Source of the DNA: Xylocopa sonorina
Lineage: Eukaryota > Arthropoda > Insecta > Hymenoptera > Apidae
Direction: 5' to 3'
Assembly (NCBI RefSeq): GCF_050948175.1
Contig: NW_027490245.1
Location: forward strand, 713,680-777,679
Length of the DNA stretch: 64,000 nucleotides
The notes beneath the pieces are model-generated. The model did not search any database. It saw only the letters and a program-made list of their open reading frames with translations, and was not told the origin of the DNA. Made by a program: the position numbers and the translations under genes. This document shows, in pieces, positions 1-13,283 of this stretch (within the stretch, counting starts at the first letter, position 1; every line of letters starts with the position of its first letter).

Positions 1-3000
1 CCTTGGAAGTGAATGCGAGGTATACATAACACTCCACAATGATTATTGTATCTTATCATGAAATATAGAAATGAGGTGCCATATGGCGATTAACGCAGCA
101 TTAGATGTCTAGATCTTCGATACGTAGACATCTGCAAACGCTGTTTCCTAGCAAGGAAGTGTCGCATTTACATTCACTTTAAGTGTATGCGAGGTATACA
201 TGGCACTTCGCAATGAATATTATATATTATCATGAAACATAGTAATGTGTAGCGATATCGCGAATTTTCAAGCTTTGGAACTCTATTGCTTCGATACGTA
301 GACATCTGCAAGCGCTATTTCCTAGCAAGGTAGGGTCGCATTTACATTCATTTGAAGTGAATACCAGGTAAGCATGACACTTCCCAATGAATATTATATC
401 TTATCACGAAACATAGAAATGAGATGCTATATCATGTTTTACGAAGATTTAGAACTCTATTGCTTCGATACGTAGACATCTGCAAACGCTATTTCCTAGG
501 AAGGAAGTTTCGCATTTACATTCATCTTAAGTGTATGCGAGGTATACATGACACTTCGCAATGAATATTATATATTATCATGAAACATAGAAATGAGACG
601 CGATATCGCGTTTTGAGAAGCATTGGAACTCTAATACTACGATACGTAGACATCTGCAAACGCTATTTCGTGGCAATGATGTGTCGCGTTTACATTCTTT
701 TGAAGTGAATGCGAGGTATACATAACACTCCAGAATGAATATTATATCTTATCATGAAACATAGAAATGAGATGCGATATCGCGATTTAAGAAGCATTAG
801 AAAACTATAGCTTCGATACGTAGACATCTGCAAACGATATTTCCTAGCAAGGAAGTGTCGCATTTACATTCTCTTGAAAGGAATACGAGGTATACATGAC
901 ACTTCGCAATGAATATTATATCTTATCAGGAAACGTAGATATGAGATGCGATATGACGATTTAAGAAGTATTAGAACTCTATTGCTTCGAAACGTAGATA
1001 TCTGCAAACACTATTTCCTAGCAAGGAACTGTCGCATTCACATTCATTTGAAGTGTATGCGAGGTATACATAACACTTCGCAATGTATATTATATGTTAT
1101 CATGGAACATAGAAATGAGAAACGATATGGCGATTTAAGGAGCATTAAATCCCTATTGCTTCGATACGTAGACATCTGTAAACGCTACTTCCTAGCAAGG
1201 AAGTGTCGGATTTACATTCTTTTGTAAGGAATACGAGTTATACATGACACTTCGCAATGAATATTGTATCTTATCAGGAAACGTAGATATGAGATGCGAT
1301 ATGACGGTTTAAGAAGCATTAGAACACTATTGCTTCGATACGTAGACATCTGCCAACGCTATTGCCTAGCAAGGAAGTGTCGCGTTTACATTCTTTTCAA
1401 GTGAATACGAGGTATACATAACACTGCACAATGAATATTATATCTTATCATGACACATAGTAATGAGATGCGATATCGCGATTTAAGAAGCATTAGAACA
1501 CTATTGCTTCGATACGTAGACACCTGCAAACGCTATTTCCTAGCAAGGAACTGTCGCATTCACATTCATTTGAAGTGTATGCGAGGTATACATTACACTT
1601 CGCAATGTATATTATATATTATCATGAAATATAGATATGAGATGCGAAATCGCGAATTAGCATCCTTTAGAAATCTATTGCTTCGATACTTAGATATCTG
1701 CAAACACTGTTTCCTAGCAAGGAACTGTCGCATTCACATTCATTTCAAGTGTATGCGAGGTATACATAACACTTCGCAATGAATATTATATATTATCATG
1801 AAACATAGAAATGCGAAGCGATATCGCGTTTTGAGAAAAATTAGAACTACAATGCCACGATACGTAGACATCTGCAGACGCTACTTCCTAGCAAGGAAGT
1901 GTCGCATTTACATTCATTTGACGTATAGGCGAGATATTCGTAACACTGGACAATGAATATTATATCTTATCATGAAACATAGAAATGAGATGCAATATGG
2001 CGATTTAAGAAGCATTAGAAAACTATTGCTTCGATACATGGACATCTGCAAACGCTACTTCCTAGCAAGGAAGTGTCGCATTTACATTCACTTGAAGTAT
2101 ATGCGAGGTATACATCACACTGCACAATGAATATTAAATCTTATCAAGAAACGTAGATGTGAGATGCGATATGGCGATTTAAGAAGCATCATAAATCTAT
2201 TGCTTCGATACGTAGACATCTGCAAACGCTACTTCCTAACAAGGAAGTGTCGCATTTACATTCTTTTGAAAGGAATACGAGGCATACATGACACTTCGCA
2301 ATGAATGTTATATCTTTTCATGAAACATACAAATGAGATGCGATGTGACGATTTAAGAAGCATTAGAACACTATTTCTTCGATACGGAGTCATCTGCAAA
2401 CGCTATTTCCTAGCAAGTAAGTGTCGCATTTACATTCATTTGAAGTGTATGGGAGGTGTACATAACACTGCACAATGAATATTATATATTATCATGAAAC
2501 ATAGATATGAGATGCGATATCGCAAGTTAGCAAGCTTTAGAAATCGATTGCTTCGATACGTAGACATCTGCAAACGCTATTTCCAAGCAAGGCAGTGTCG
2601 CCTTTACATTCTTTTGAAGTGAATACGAGGTATACATGACACTTTGCAATTAATATTATATCTTATCATGAAACATAGAAATGAGATGCGATATGACGAT
2701 TTAAGAAGCATTAGAAAACTATTGCTTCGATACGTAGACATCTGCAAGCGCTATTTCCAAGCAAGGAAGTATCGCGTTTACATTCCTTTGAAGTGAGTAC
2801 GAGGTATTCATAACACTGCACAATGAATATTATATCTTATCATGAAACATAGAAATTGGATGCGATATCCCGTTTTAAGAAGCATTAGAACACTATTGCT
2901 TCGATACGGAGACATCTAGAACCGCTCTTTCCTAGCAAGGAAGTGTCGCATTTGCATTCTTTTCAGGTGAATACGAGATATACAAGACACTGCGCGATGA

Positions 3001-6000
3001 ATATTATATCTTATCATGAAACATAGAAATGAGATGCGATATCGCGCTTTAAAAAGCATCAGAACATTGTTGCTACGATAAGTAGACATCTGCAAACGCT
3101 ATTTCCTAGCATGGAAGTGTCGTATTTACATTCATTTGAAATGTATGCGAGGTATAAGTGACACTTCGCAATGTATATTATATCTCAACATGAAACATAG
3201 AAATGAGATACCATATCGCGTTTTAAGAAGCATTAGAACTATGTTGCCTCGATACGTAGACGTCTGCAAACGTTATTTCCTAGCAACGAAGTGTAGCATT
3301 TACATTCATTTGAAGTGCATGCGAGGTATACATGACACTTCGCAATGAATATTATATATTATCATGAAACATAGGAATGAGATGCGATATCTCAATTTAG
3401 GAAGCATTAGAACTCTATTGCTTCGATACGTAGACATCTGCAATCGATATTTCCTAGGAAGGAAGTGTCGCATTTTCATTCTTTTGAAGTGTATACGAGG
3501 TATACATAACACTGCACGATGAAAATTATATCTTATCATGAAACATAGAAATGAGGTGCGGTATGGCGGTTTAAGCAGCAATAGAAATCTATTGCTTCGA
3601 CACGTAGACTTCTGCCAACGCTATTTCCTTGCAAGGAAGTATCGCATTTACATTCATTTGAAGTGTAGACGAGGAATACATATCACTTGGCTTTGAATAT
3701 TATATCTTATCATGAGACAAAGAAATGAGATGCGAAATCGCGATTTAAGATGCATTAGAACCCTATTGCTTCGATACGTAGACATGTGCAAACGCTACTT
3801 CCTAGCAAGGAAGTGTCGCGTTTACATTTATTTGAAGTGTATGCGAGCTCTGCATAACACTTCGCAAAGAAAATTATGTCTCATCATTAAACATAGAAAT
3901 GAGATGCGATATCCCGTTTGAAGAAGTATTAGAACTATACTGCTTCGATACATGGACATCTGGAGACGCTACTTCCTGGCAAGGAAGTGTCGCAGTTACA
4001 TGCTTTTCGGGTGAGTACGATGTATACATGACACTTCGCAATGAATATTATACCTTATCATGGAACATAGAAATGGGATGCGATATCCCATTTTAAGAAG
4101 CATTAGAACTCTATTGCCTCGATACGTAGACATCTGGAAACGCTATTTCTTAGCAAGGAAGTGTCGCACTTACATTCTTCTGAAGTGAATACGATGTGTA
4201 CATATCGCTCCACAATGAATATCATATCTTATCATGAAACATAGAAATGAGATGCGATGTCGCGTTTTAAGAAGCATTAGGACTCAATTGTTTAGATACG
4301 AAGACATATGGAAACGCTACTTCCTAGCAAGAAAGTGTCGCATTTACATGCATCTGTAGTGTATGCGAATTATACATAACACTTCGCAATGAATATTATA
4401 TCTTATCATGAGACATAGAAATTAGGTGCGATATGCCCTCTTAAGTAGCATTAGAACTCTATTGCTATGATACGTAGACACCTGCAAACGCTACTTAATA
4501 CCAAGGAAGTGTCGCATTTACATTCTTTTGAAGTGAAAACGGGGTACACATAACACTCCACATTGAATATTATACTTATCACGTAACATAGATATGCAAT
4601 GCGATAACGCGATTTATGAAGCATTACATCTCTACTGCTTCGATACGGTAACATCTGCAAACGCTATTTAATAGCAAGGAAGTGTTGCATTTATATTCCA
4701 TTGAAGTGAATACGAGGTATACATAACACTCCACAATGAATATTATATCTTATCATGAAACATAGAAATAGGATGCAACATCTCGCTTTAAGATGCAATA
4801 GAAACCTATTGTTTCGATACGTAGGCATCTGGAAACGCTTTTTCCTACAAGAAAGTGTCGCATTTACATTCTTTTCAAGTGAATAGGAGGTATAAATGAC
4901 GCTTCGCAATGAATATTATAACATATCATGAAAAATAGAAGTATAATGCAACATCTCGTTTTAAGAAGCAATAGAAACCCATAGTTTCGATACGTAGACA
5001 TCTACAGACGCTATTTCCTAGCAAGGAAGTGTTCGCATTTACATTCATTTGAAGTGTAGACGAGGAAAGCATAACACTTCGGATTGAATATCTTATCTTA
5101 CCATGAGACATAGAAATGAGAAGCGATTTCGCGTTTTAAGATGCATTAGAACTCTATTGCTACGATACGTAGACATCTGCAAACGCTATTTCCTAGCAAG
5201 CAAGTGACGCATTTACATTCTTTTGAAGTGAATACGAGGTATACATAATACTCCACAATGAATATTATATGTTATCATGAAACATAGAAATGAAATGCGA
5301 TGTGGCGAATTTAGAATCATTTGAACTCCATTGCTTCGATACGTAGACATCTGCAAACGCTACTTCCTAGCAAGAAAGTGTCGCATTTACATTCATTTGA
5401 AGTGCAGACGAAGAATACATAACACATCGCAATGAATATTATATCCTATCATGAGACATAGAAATGAGACGCGATATCTCGTTTTAAGAAGCATTAGAAC
5501 ACTATTGCTTCGATACGTAAACATCTGCCGACCCTGTTTCCTAGCAAGCAAGTGCCGCAATTACATTCATTTGAAGTGTAGACGAGGAATACATAACACT
5601 TCGCAATGAATATTATATCATATGATGAAACATAGAAATGAGATGAGATATCGCGTTTTAAGGAGCATTAGAACTATAATGCCACGATACGTAGACATAT
5701 GTAAACGTTATTCCTAGCAAGGAATTGTAGCATTTACATTCTTTTGAAGTGAATACGAGGTCTTATATAACACTGCACAATGAATATTATATCTTATCAT
5801 GAAACATAGAAATGTGATGCGATATGGCGATTTAAGAAGCATTAGAACGCTATTGCTTCGATACGTAGACATCTGCAAACGCTATTTCCTAGCGAGGAAG
5901 TGTCGCATTTACATTCTTTTGAGGTGAATAGGAGGTATACATAACACTGCACAATGGATATTATATCTTATCATGAAACATAGAAATGTGATGCGATATG

Positions 6001-6603
6001 GCGATATATGAAGCATTGGATGTCTATTGCATCGATACGTAGACATCTGCAAACGCTATTTCCTAGTGAGGAAGTGTCGCATTTTCGTTCATTTGAAGTG
6101 TATGCGAGGTATACATGACACTTCGCAGTGAATATTATATATTATTATGAAACATATAAATGAGAAGCGATATGGCCATTTAAGAAGCTTTAGATCCCTA
6201 TTGCTTCGATACGTAGACACCTGCAAACGCTATTTCCAAGCAAGGTAGTGTCGCATTTACATTCTTTTGAAGTGAATACGAGGTATTCATAACACTGCAC
6301 AATCAATATTATATCTTATCATGGAACGTAGAAATGAGATGCGACATCTCGTTTTGAGACGCATTAGAACTCTATTGCCTCAATACGTAGACATCTGCAA
6401 GCGCTATTTCCTAGCAAGGAAGTGTCGCATTTACATTCTTTTGAAGTGAATTCGAGGTATACATGACACTTCGCAATGAAAATTATATCTTATCATGAAA
6501 CATGGAAATGAGATGCGATTTCTCGTCTGAAGAAGCATTAGAAATATATTGCTTCGATTCGTAGATATCTGCTAACGCTACTTCCTAGCAAAGTGTCGCA
6601 TTT
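1..6603 (+). repeat. 174-bp satellite array, block 1, plus orientation (~38 monomers)
   Basis: Tandem head-to-tail copies of the 174-bp monomer. The TACGTA landmark recurs at 121, 295, 469, 643 and 817, exactly 174 bp apart. Copies diverge visibly from one another by substitutions, with few indels, and no long near-identical higher-order unit is obvious here, so this block looks older or less homogenised than those after 26 kb. The last monomer before 6604 has lost GGAA from the usual CCTAGCAAGGAAGTG segment. The array runs off the left edge of the window. No gene is seen. Confidence 0.97.
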
Positions 6604-6611
6604 TGTGACGT

Positions 6612-6626
6612 CAGGCGTACCGCCTG
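6612..6626. other. Perfect terminal hairpin in element copy 1
   Basis: CAGGCG and CGCCTG are separated by TAC, a 6-bp perfect stem with a 3-nt loop, 8 bp inside the TGTGACGT end. The same hairpin is intact in copy 2 at 22016-22030, although that copy has changed elsewhere. Function is unknown. Confidence 0.6.
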
Positions 6627-6820
6627 CCACCATCAGACATCGCCCGCCAACCTCGACGGCCACAGATCAGCATCCGCATCTCCTGCAGCATCCGGATCCC
6701 CTACACGCTGGCAACCCACATACTCGCCGCCACGGAAGCGGGATGCGACGCCACACATACGCGAGGGAGGATACCACTCCACTCTACGAGGATGAGGAGA
6801 GCTACGAAGCCTGGAGAATC

Positions 6821-6831
6821 GAAAGGTAAGT
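6821..6831 (+). promoter_or_regulatory. Splice-donor-like site in element copy 1
   Basis: GAAAG|GTAAGT matches a strong eukaryotic 5' splice-site consensus. The GT lies about 138 bp from the right terminus, the same distance as in copy 2 (21811-21821, minus strand). The distantly related element has a comparable GAAAG|GTAGGG about 160 bp from its corresponding end (41066-41076, minus strand). An intron or spliced leader use is inference; no acceptor was identified. Confidence 0.35.
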
Positions 6832-9655
6832 TGCACGTCTTTGTACCCAGTAAATCGAGTCTTGTCCGCCGACGAACCCAGCACTGCCCAATTTGCGTCG
6901 ATTTCGGGAACGGCTACGAAAAGTGTCCACGTGAAGAGCGCTTTCGCGACTGCAGGACGTGACACATCAATAAAATGTAAATGCTACACTTCCTTGTTAG
7001 GAAATAGCGTTTGCGGATGTCTCCGTAACGAAGCAATACTGTTCTAGTGCTTCCTAAAACGAGATATCGCATCTGATTTCTATGTTTCATGATAAGATAT
7101 AATATTCATTGCGAAGTGTTATGTATACCTAGCAAAAACTTCGAATGAATGTAAATGCGACACTTCCCTGCTAGGAAATAGCGTTTCCAGATGTCTATGT
7201 ATCGTAGCAATAGAGTTCTAACGCTTGTAAAACGCGATGTCGCATCTCACTTCTATGTTTCATGATAAGATATAATATTCATTGCGAAGTGTCATGTATA
7301 CCTCTTTTTCACTTCAACAGAATGTAAAATGCTACACTTCCTTGCTAGGAAATAGTGTTTGCGGATGTCTACGTATCGTAGCAATAGAGTTCTAATGCTT
7401 CTTAAATCGTGATATCGCAACTTATTTCTATGTTTTGTGATAAGATAAAATATTCATTGCGAAGTATAATGTATACCACGTATTCCGTTCAAAAGAATGT
7501 AAATGCGACACATCCTTGCTAGGAAATTGCGATTCCAGATGTCTACGTGTCGTAGCAATAGAGATCTAATGCTTCTTAAATTGCGATATCGCATCTCATT
7601 CCTATGTTTCATGATAAGATATAATATTTATTGTGCAGTGTTATGTATACCACGTATTCACTTCAAAAGAATGTAAATGCAACAGTTCCTTGATAGGAAA
7701 CAGCGTTTGCAGATGTCTACGTATCGAAGCAATAGGGTTCTAATTCTTCTTAAAACGCGATATCGCATCTCATTTCTACGTTTCATGGTAAGATATAATA
7801 TTCATTGCGAAGTGTCATCTATACCACGTATTTCGTTCAAAAGAATGTAAATGCGACACTTCCTTGCTAGGAAGTAGCGTTTGCAGATGTCTACGTATCG
7901 AAGCAAGAGGGTTCTAATGGATCTTAGATCGCGATATAGCATCTCATTTGTATGATTCATGATAAGATTTAATATTCATTGCAAAGTGTCATGTATACCT
8001 TGCATACTATTGCAAAGAATGTAAATGCGCCACTTCCTTGCTAGAAAATAGTGTTGGCAGGTATCGAAGCAATAGAGTACTAATGCTTCTTAAATCGCGT
8101 TATCGGATATCATTTGTATGTTTCATGATAAGATATAATATTCGTTGGGCAGTGTTATGTATGCCTCGTATTCAATACAATGTAAATGCGATACTTCCTT
8201 GCTAGGAAAAAGCGTTTGCAGATGCCTACGTATCATAGCAATAGAGTTTTAATGCTTCTTAAAACGCGATATCGCTCCTCATTTCTATGTTTCATGATAA
8301 GATGTAACATTCATTGTGGAGTGTTATGTATATCTCGTAATCACCTCAAAAGAATGTAAATGAGATACTTCCTTCCTAGGAAATAGCGTTTCCAGATTTC
8401 TACGAATCGAGGCAGTAGAGTTCTATAGTTTCTTAAAACGCGAAATCGCATCTCATTCCCATGTTTCGTGATATGATATTGTATTCATTGCGGAGTGTTA
8501 TGTCTATTACGAATTCACCTCAAAAGAATGTAAATGCGACACTTCCTTGCTAGGATGTAGCGATTGCATATGTCTACGTATCGTAGCATTAGAGTTCTAA
8601 TGCTTCTTAAAACGCGATATCGCTACTCATTTCTATGTTTCAAGATACGATGTAATATTAATTGTGGAGTGTTATGTATATCTCGTAATCACCTCAAAAG
8701 AATGTAAATGAGATACTTCTTTTCTAGGAAATAGCGTTTGCAGATGTCTGCGTATCATAGCAAAAGTGTTCTAATGCTTCTTAAAACGCGATATCGCATC
8801 TCATTTCCATGTTTCGTGATAAGGTATATTATTCATTTTGAAGTGTCATGTATACCTCGTATTCACTTCAAAAGAACGTAAATGCGACACTTCCTTGCTA
8901 GGAAATAGCGTTTGCAGTTGTCTACGTGTCGTAGAAATAGAGATCTAATGCTTCTTAAATTGCGATATCGCATCTCATTTCTATGTTTCATGATTAGATT
9001 TAATATTCATTGTGTAGTGATATGTATGCCTCGCGTTCACTTCAAAGAACGTAAATGCGACACTTCCTTGCTAGGAAATAGCGTTTGCAGTTGTCTACGT
9101 GTCGTAGAAATAGAGATCTAATGCTTCTTAAATTGCGATATCGCATCTCATTTCTATGTTTCATGATAAGATATAATATTCATTGCGAAGTGTTATGTAT
9201 TCCTCGTATTGACTTCAAAAGAATGTGAATGCTACACTTACTTGCTAGGAAATAGCGTTGCAGATGTCTACGTATCGAAGCAATAGAGTTCTAATGCTTC
9301 TCAAAAAGCGATATCGCATCTCATATCTACGTTTCTTGATAAGATATAATATTCATTAGGAAGTGTCATGTATACCTCGAATTCCTTTCAAAAGAATGTA
9401 AATGCGACACTTCCGTGCTAGGAAGTAGCGATTGGAGATGCCTACGTATCGAAGCAATAGAGTTCTAATGCTTCTTAAATCGCCATATTGCATCTCATTT
9501 CTATGTTTCATGATAAGATATAATATTCATTGCGCAGTGTTATGTATATCTCGTTTATACTTCAAAGGAATGTAAATGCGACACTTGCGTGCGAGGAAAT
9601 AGCGTTTGCAGATGTCCACGTATCGTAGCATTAGGATTCTAATGCTTCTGAAAAC

Positions 9656-9829
9656 GCGATATCGCATCTCATTTCTATGTTTCATGATAAGATATAATGT
9701 TCACTGCGAAGTGTCATGTATACCTCGCTTACAATTTAATTGAATGTACATGCGACACTTCCTTGCTAGGAAATAGCGTTTGCAGATGTCTACGTATCGA
9801 AGCAATAGAATTCTAATGCTTCTTAAATC
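9656..9829 (-). repeat. Representative 174-bp monomer showing its dyads
   Basis: One period measured from palindrome to palindrome position. Visible dyads: GCGATATCGC at 9656-9665; GAAGTGTC at 9708-9715, which is the exact reverse complement of GACACTTC at 9754-9761; and TTCCTTGCTAGGAA at 9759-9772 (arms TTCCT/AGGAA, 4-nt loop). The fourth dyad, CTACG-TAT-CGTAG, is degraded in this copy but perfect in many others, such as 43739-43751. The length is close to one nucleosome plus linker. I do not recognise the sequence from a named satellite family. Confidence 0.9.
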
Positions 9830-12309
9830 GTCATATCGCAGCTCGTTTCTATGTTTCATGATAAGGTATAATATTCATTGTGAAATGTCATGTATACCTC
9901 GCATACCCTTCAAATGAATGTAAATGCGACTCTTCCTTGATAGAAAATAGCGTTTGCAGATGTCTACGTATCGAAGCAATAGAGTTCTAATGCTTCTTAT
10001 ATCGTCATACCGCTTCTCATATCTGCGTTCCTCGATAAGATATAATATTCATTGGGAAGTGTCATGTATACCTCGTATTTCTTTCAAAACAATGTAAATG
10101 CGACACTTCCTTGCTAGGAAGTGGCGTTTGCAGATGTCTACGTATCGAAGCAACAGATTTCTAATGCTTCTTAAAACGCCATATTGCATCTCATTTCTAT
10201 GTTTCATGATAATATATAATATTCATTGCGAAGTGTCATGTATACTTCGCATACACTTCAAATAAATGTAAATGCGACACTTCCTCGCTAGGAAATAGCG
10301 TTTGCAGATATCAACGTATCGAAGCAATAGAGTTCCAATGCTTCTTAAATCGTCAAATCGAATCCCATATCTACGTTTCTTGATATGATATAATATTCAA
10401 TGCGATGTGCCATGTGTACATCGTATTCCTTTTAAGAGAATGTAAATGCGACACTTCCTTGCTAGGAAGCAGCGTTTGCAGTTGTCTACGTATCGAAGCA
10501 ATAGTGTTCTAATGCTTCTTAAATCGCCATATTGCATCTCATTTCTATGTTTCATGATAATATATAATATTCATTGTGGAGTGTCATGTGTACCTCGTAT
10601 TCACTTCAAAGGAATGTAAATGCGACACTTCCTTGCTAGGAAGTAGCGTTTGCAGATGTCTACGTATCGAAGAAATAGAGTTCTAATGCTTCTTAAATCG
10701 CCACATCGCATCTCATTTCTATGTTTCATGATAAGATATAATATTCATTGTGAAGTGTCATTTATACCTCGTATTCACTTCAAATGAATTTAAATGCGGC
10801 TCTTCCTTGCTAGGAAGTAGCGTTTGCAGATATCTACAAATCGAAGCAATAGAGTCGTAATGCTTCTTAAATCACGATATCGCACTTCATTTCTATGTTT
10901 CATTATACGATATAATATTCATTGCGAAGTGTCGCGTATACCTCGTATTCACTTCAAATGAATGTAAACGCGACACTTCCTTGCTAGGAAATAACGTTGG
11001 CAGATGTCTACGTATCGTAGTAATAGCGTTCTAATGCTTCTTAAAGCGGGACATCGAATCTCATATCTATGTTTCATGATTGGATATAATATTCTATGCG
11101 AAGTGTCATGTGTACCTCGTATTCACTTCAAGAGAGTTTAAATGTGACACTTCGATCCTATTAAATAGCGTTTGCAGATGTCTACGTATCGTAGCAATAG
11201 AGTTCCAATGCTTCTTAAACCGCGATATCGCATCTCATTTCTATGTTTCATGATAACATATAATATTCATTGTGGAGTGTTATGTATTCCGTGTCTATGC
11301 ATCAAATGAATGTAAGTGCGACTCTTCCCAGCTAGGAAATAGCGTTTGAAGATGTCTACGTATCGTAGCAATAGAGTTACAATGCTTCTTAGCATGCATT
11401 ATCGCATCTCATTTCTATGTTTCGTGATAAGATATAATATTCATTGGTGAGTGTTATGTATACCTCACATACACTTTACATGGATGTAAATGTAACACTT
11501 CCTTCCTAGGAAATAGCGTTTGCTGATAGCTACGTATCGAGGCAATAGAGTTCGCATGCTTCTTAAAACGTGAAGTCGCATCTCATTCCTATGTTTCAAG
11601 ATAAGAGATAATATTCATTGCGAAGTGTAATGTATACCTCGTATTCACTTCAAAGGAATGTAAATGCGACACATCTTTGATTGGTAATAGCGTTTCCAGA
11701 TGTCTACGTATCGAAACAATAGAGTTCTAATGCTTCTTAGAACGAGGTGTCGCATCTCATTTCTATGTCTCATGATAAGATATAATATTCATTGCTAAGT
11801 GTTATGTATACCTCGTATTCACTTCAAAAGAATGTAAATGCGACACTTCCTTGGTAGGACGTAGCGTTTGCAAATGTCTATGTATCGAAGCAAGGGAGTT
11901 CTAATGCTTCTTAAAATGAGATATCGAATCTCATTCCTATGTTTCATGATAAGATATAATATTCATTGCGATGTTTCATGCATGCCTCGTGTTCACTTCA
12001 AAAGAATGTATATGCGACACTTCCTTGCTAGGAAGTAGCGTTTGCAGATGTCTACGTATCGCAGCAATAGAGTTCTAATGCTTCCTAAATCGCGATATCG
12101 CTTCTCATTTCTATGTCTCATCATATGATATAATATTCATTGCGAAGTTTCATGTATACCTCGCATACACTTCAAATGAATGTAAACGCGATACTCCTTG
12201 CTAGGAAATAGCGTTTGCAGATGTCTACATATCGAAGCAATAGAGTTCCAGTGCTTCTTAAATAGTCATATCGCATCTTATTTCTATGTTTCATGATAAG
12301 ATACAATAT

Positions 12310-13283
12310 TCATTGCGAAGTGTCATGTATACCTCGTATTCCTTTCGAAGGAATGTAATTGCGACACTTCCTTGCTAGGAAGTAGCGTTTGCAGATGTCT
12401 ACGTGTCGAAGAAATAGAGTTCTAATGCTTCTTAAAACGCGATATCGTATCTCATTTCTATGTTTCATGATAAGATATAATAGTCTTTGCGAAGTGTCAT
12501 GTATACCTCGGATTCACTAAAAATGAATGTAAGTGCGACACTTCCTTGCTAAAGAATAGCGATTGCAGATGTCTCCGTATCGTAGCAATTGTGTTCTAAT
12601 GCTTCTTAAAACGCGATATCGCATCTCATTTCTATGTTTCATGATAACATATAATATTCATTGTGGAGTGTTATGTATACCTCGCATACACTTTGCATGG
12701 ATGTAAATGTAACACTTCCTTCCTAGGAAATAGCGTTTGCTGATAGCTACGTATCGAAGCAATATGGTTCTAATGTTTCTTAAAACGAGATGTCGCATCC
12801 CATTTCTATGTCTCATGATAAGATATAATATTCATTGCGATGTGTCATGCATGCCTCGTATTCACTTCAAAAGAATGTACATGCGACACTTCCTTGCTAG
12901 GAAGTAGCGTTTGCAGATATCTACGTATCGAAGCAATAGAGTTCTAATGCTTCATAAACGCGATAACGCATCTCATATCTATGTTTCATGATAAGATATA
13001 ATATTCATTGTGAGTGTCATTTATACCTCGTATTCACTACAAATGAATTTAAATGCGACTCTTCCTTGCTAGGAAGCAGCGTTTGCAGATATCTCAAATC
13101 GAAGCAATAGAGTCGTAATGCTTCTTAAATCGCCATATCCCTTCTCATTTCTATGTTTCGTGATAATATATAATATTCACCGCGACGTGTCATGTATACA
13201 TCACATACACTTCAAATGAATGTAAATGCGACACTTCCTTGCTAGGAAGTAGCGTTTGCAGATGTCTACGTATCAAAGCAATA
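12310..13283 (-). repeat. Higher-order copy A1 of a 15-monomer-spaced duplication
   Basis: Nearly identical to 14917-15888 at an offset of about 2607 bp (15 x 174 minus 3). Shared private variants include CCTTTCGAAGGAATG, the GTGTCGAAGAAATAG variant, and monomers with GATATCTCAAATCG. Both copies lose similarity abruptly at the ends, marking the exchange breakpoints. Confidence 0.8.

Larger units (their letters stand above)
6604..6964 (+). mobile_element. GC-rich switch-point element, copy 1 (solo-LTR-like, 361 bp)
   Basis: A non-satellite GC-rich insert. It begins TGTGACGTCAGG and ends GCAGGACGTGACA, so its termini form a short imperfect inverted repeat with the TG...CA ends typical of LTRs. 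A perfect hairpin (CAGGCG, loop TAC, CGCCTG) lies at 6612-6626, and a splice-donor-like GAAAGGTAAGT at 6821-6831. It is about 92-93 % identical by eye to the reverse-oriented copy at 21678-22038. Satellite to the left is plus and to the right is minus, so it sits exactly on an orientation switch. I see no target-site duplication, primer-binding site or internal retroelement genes. A solo LTR is the best guess; a MITE-like element or a captured genomic fragment is possible. Confidence 0.5.

Noticed and set aside
946..1782. Plus-strand open frames of 93 and 110 residues as possible genes
   Set aside because: They are translations of the satellite and the same peptide pattern recurs throughout the window. 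Frames break at random by substitution, and there is no start context, domain or codon bias.
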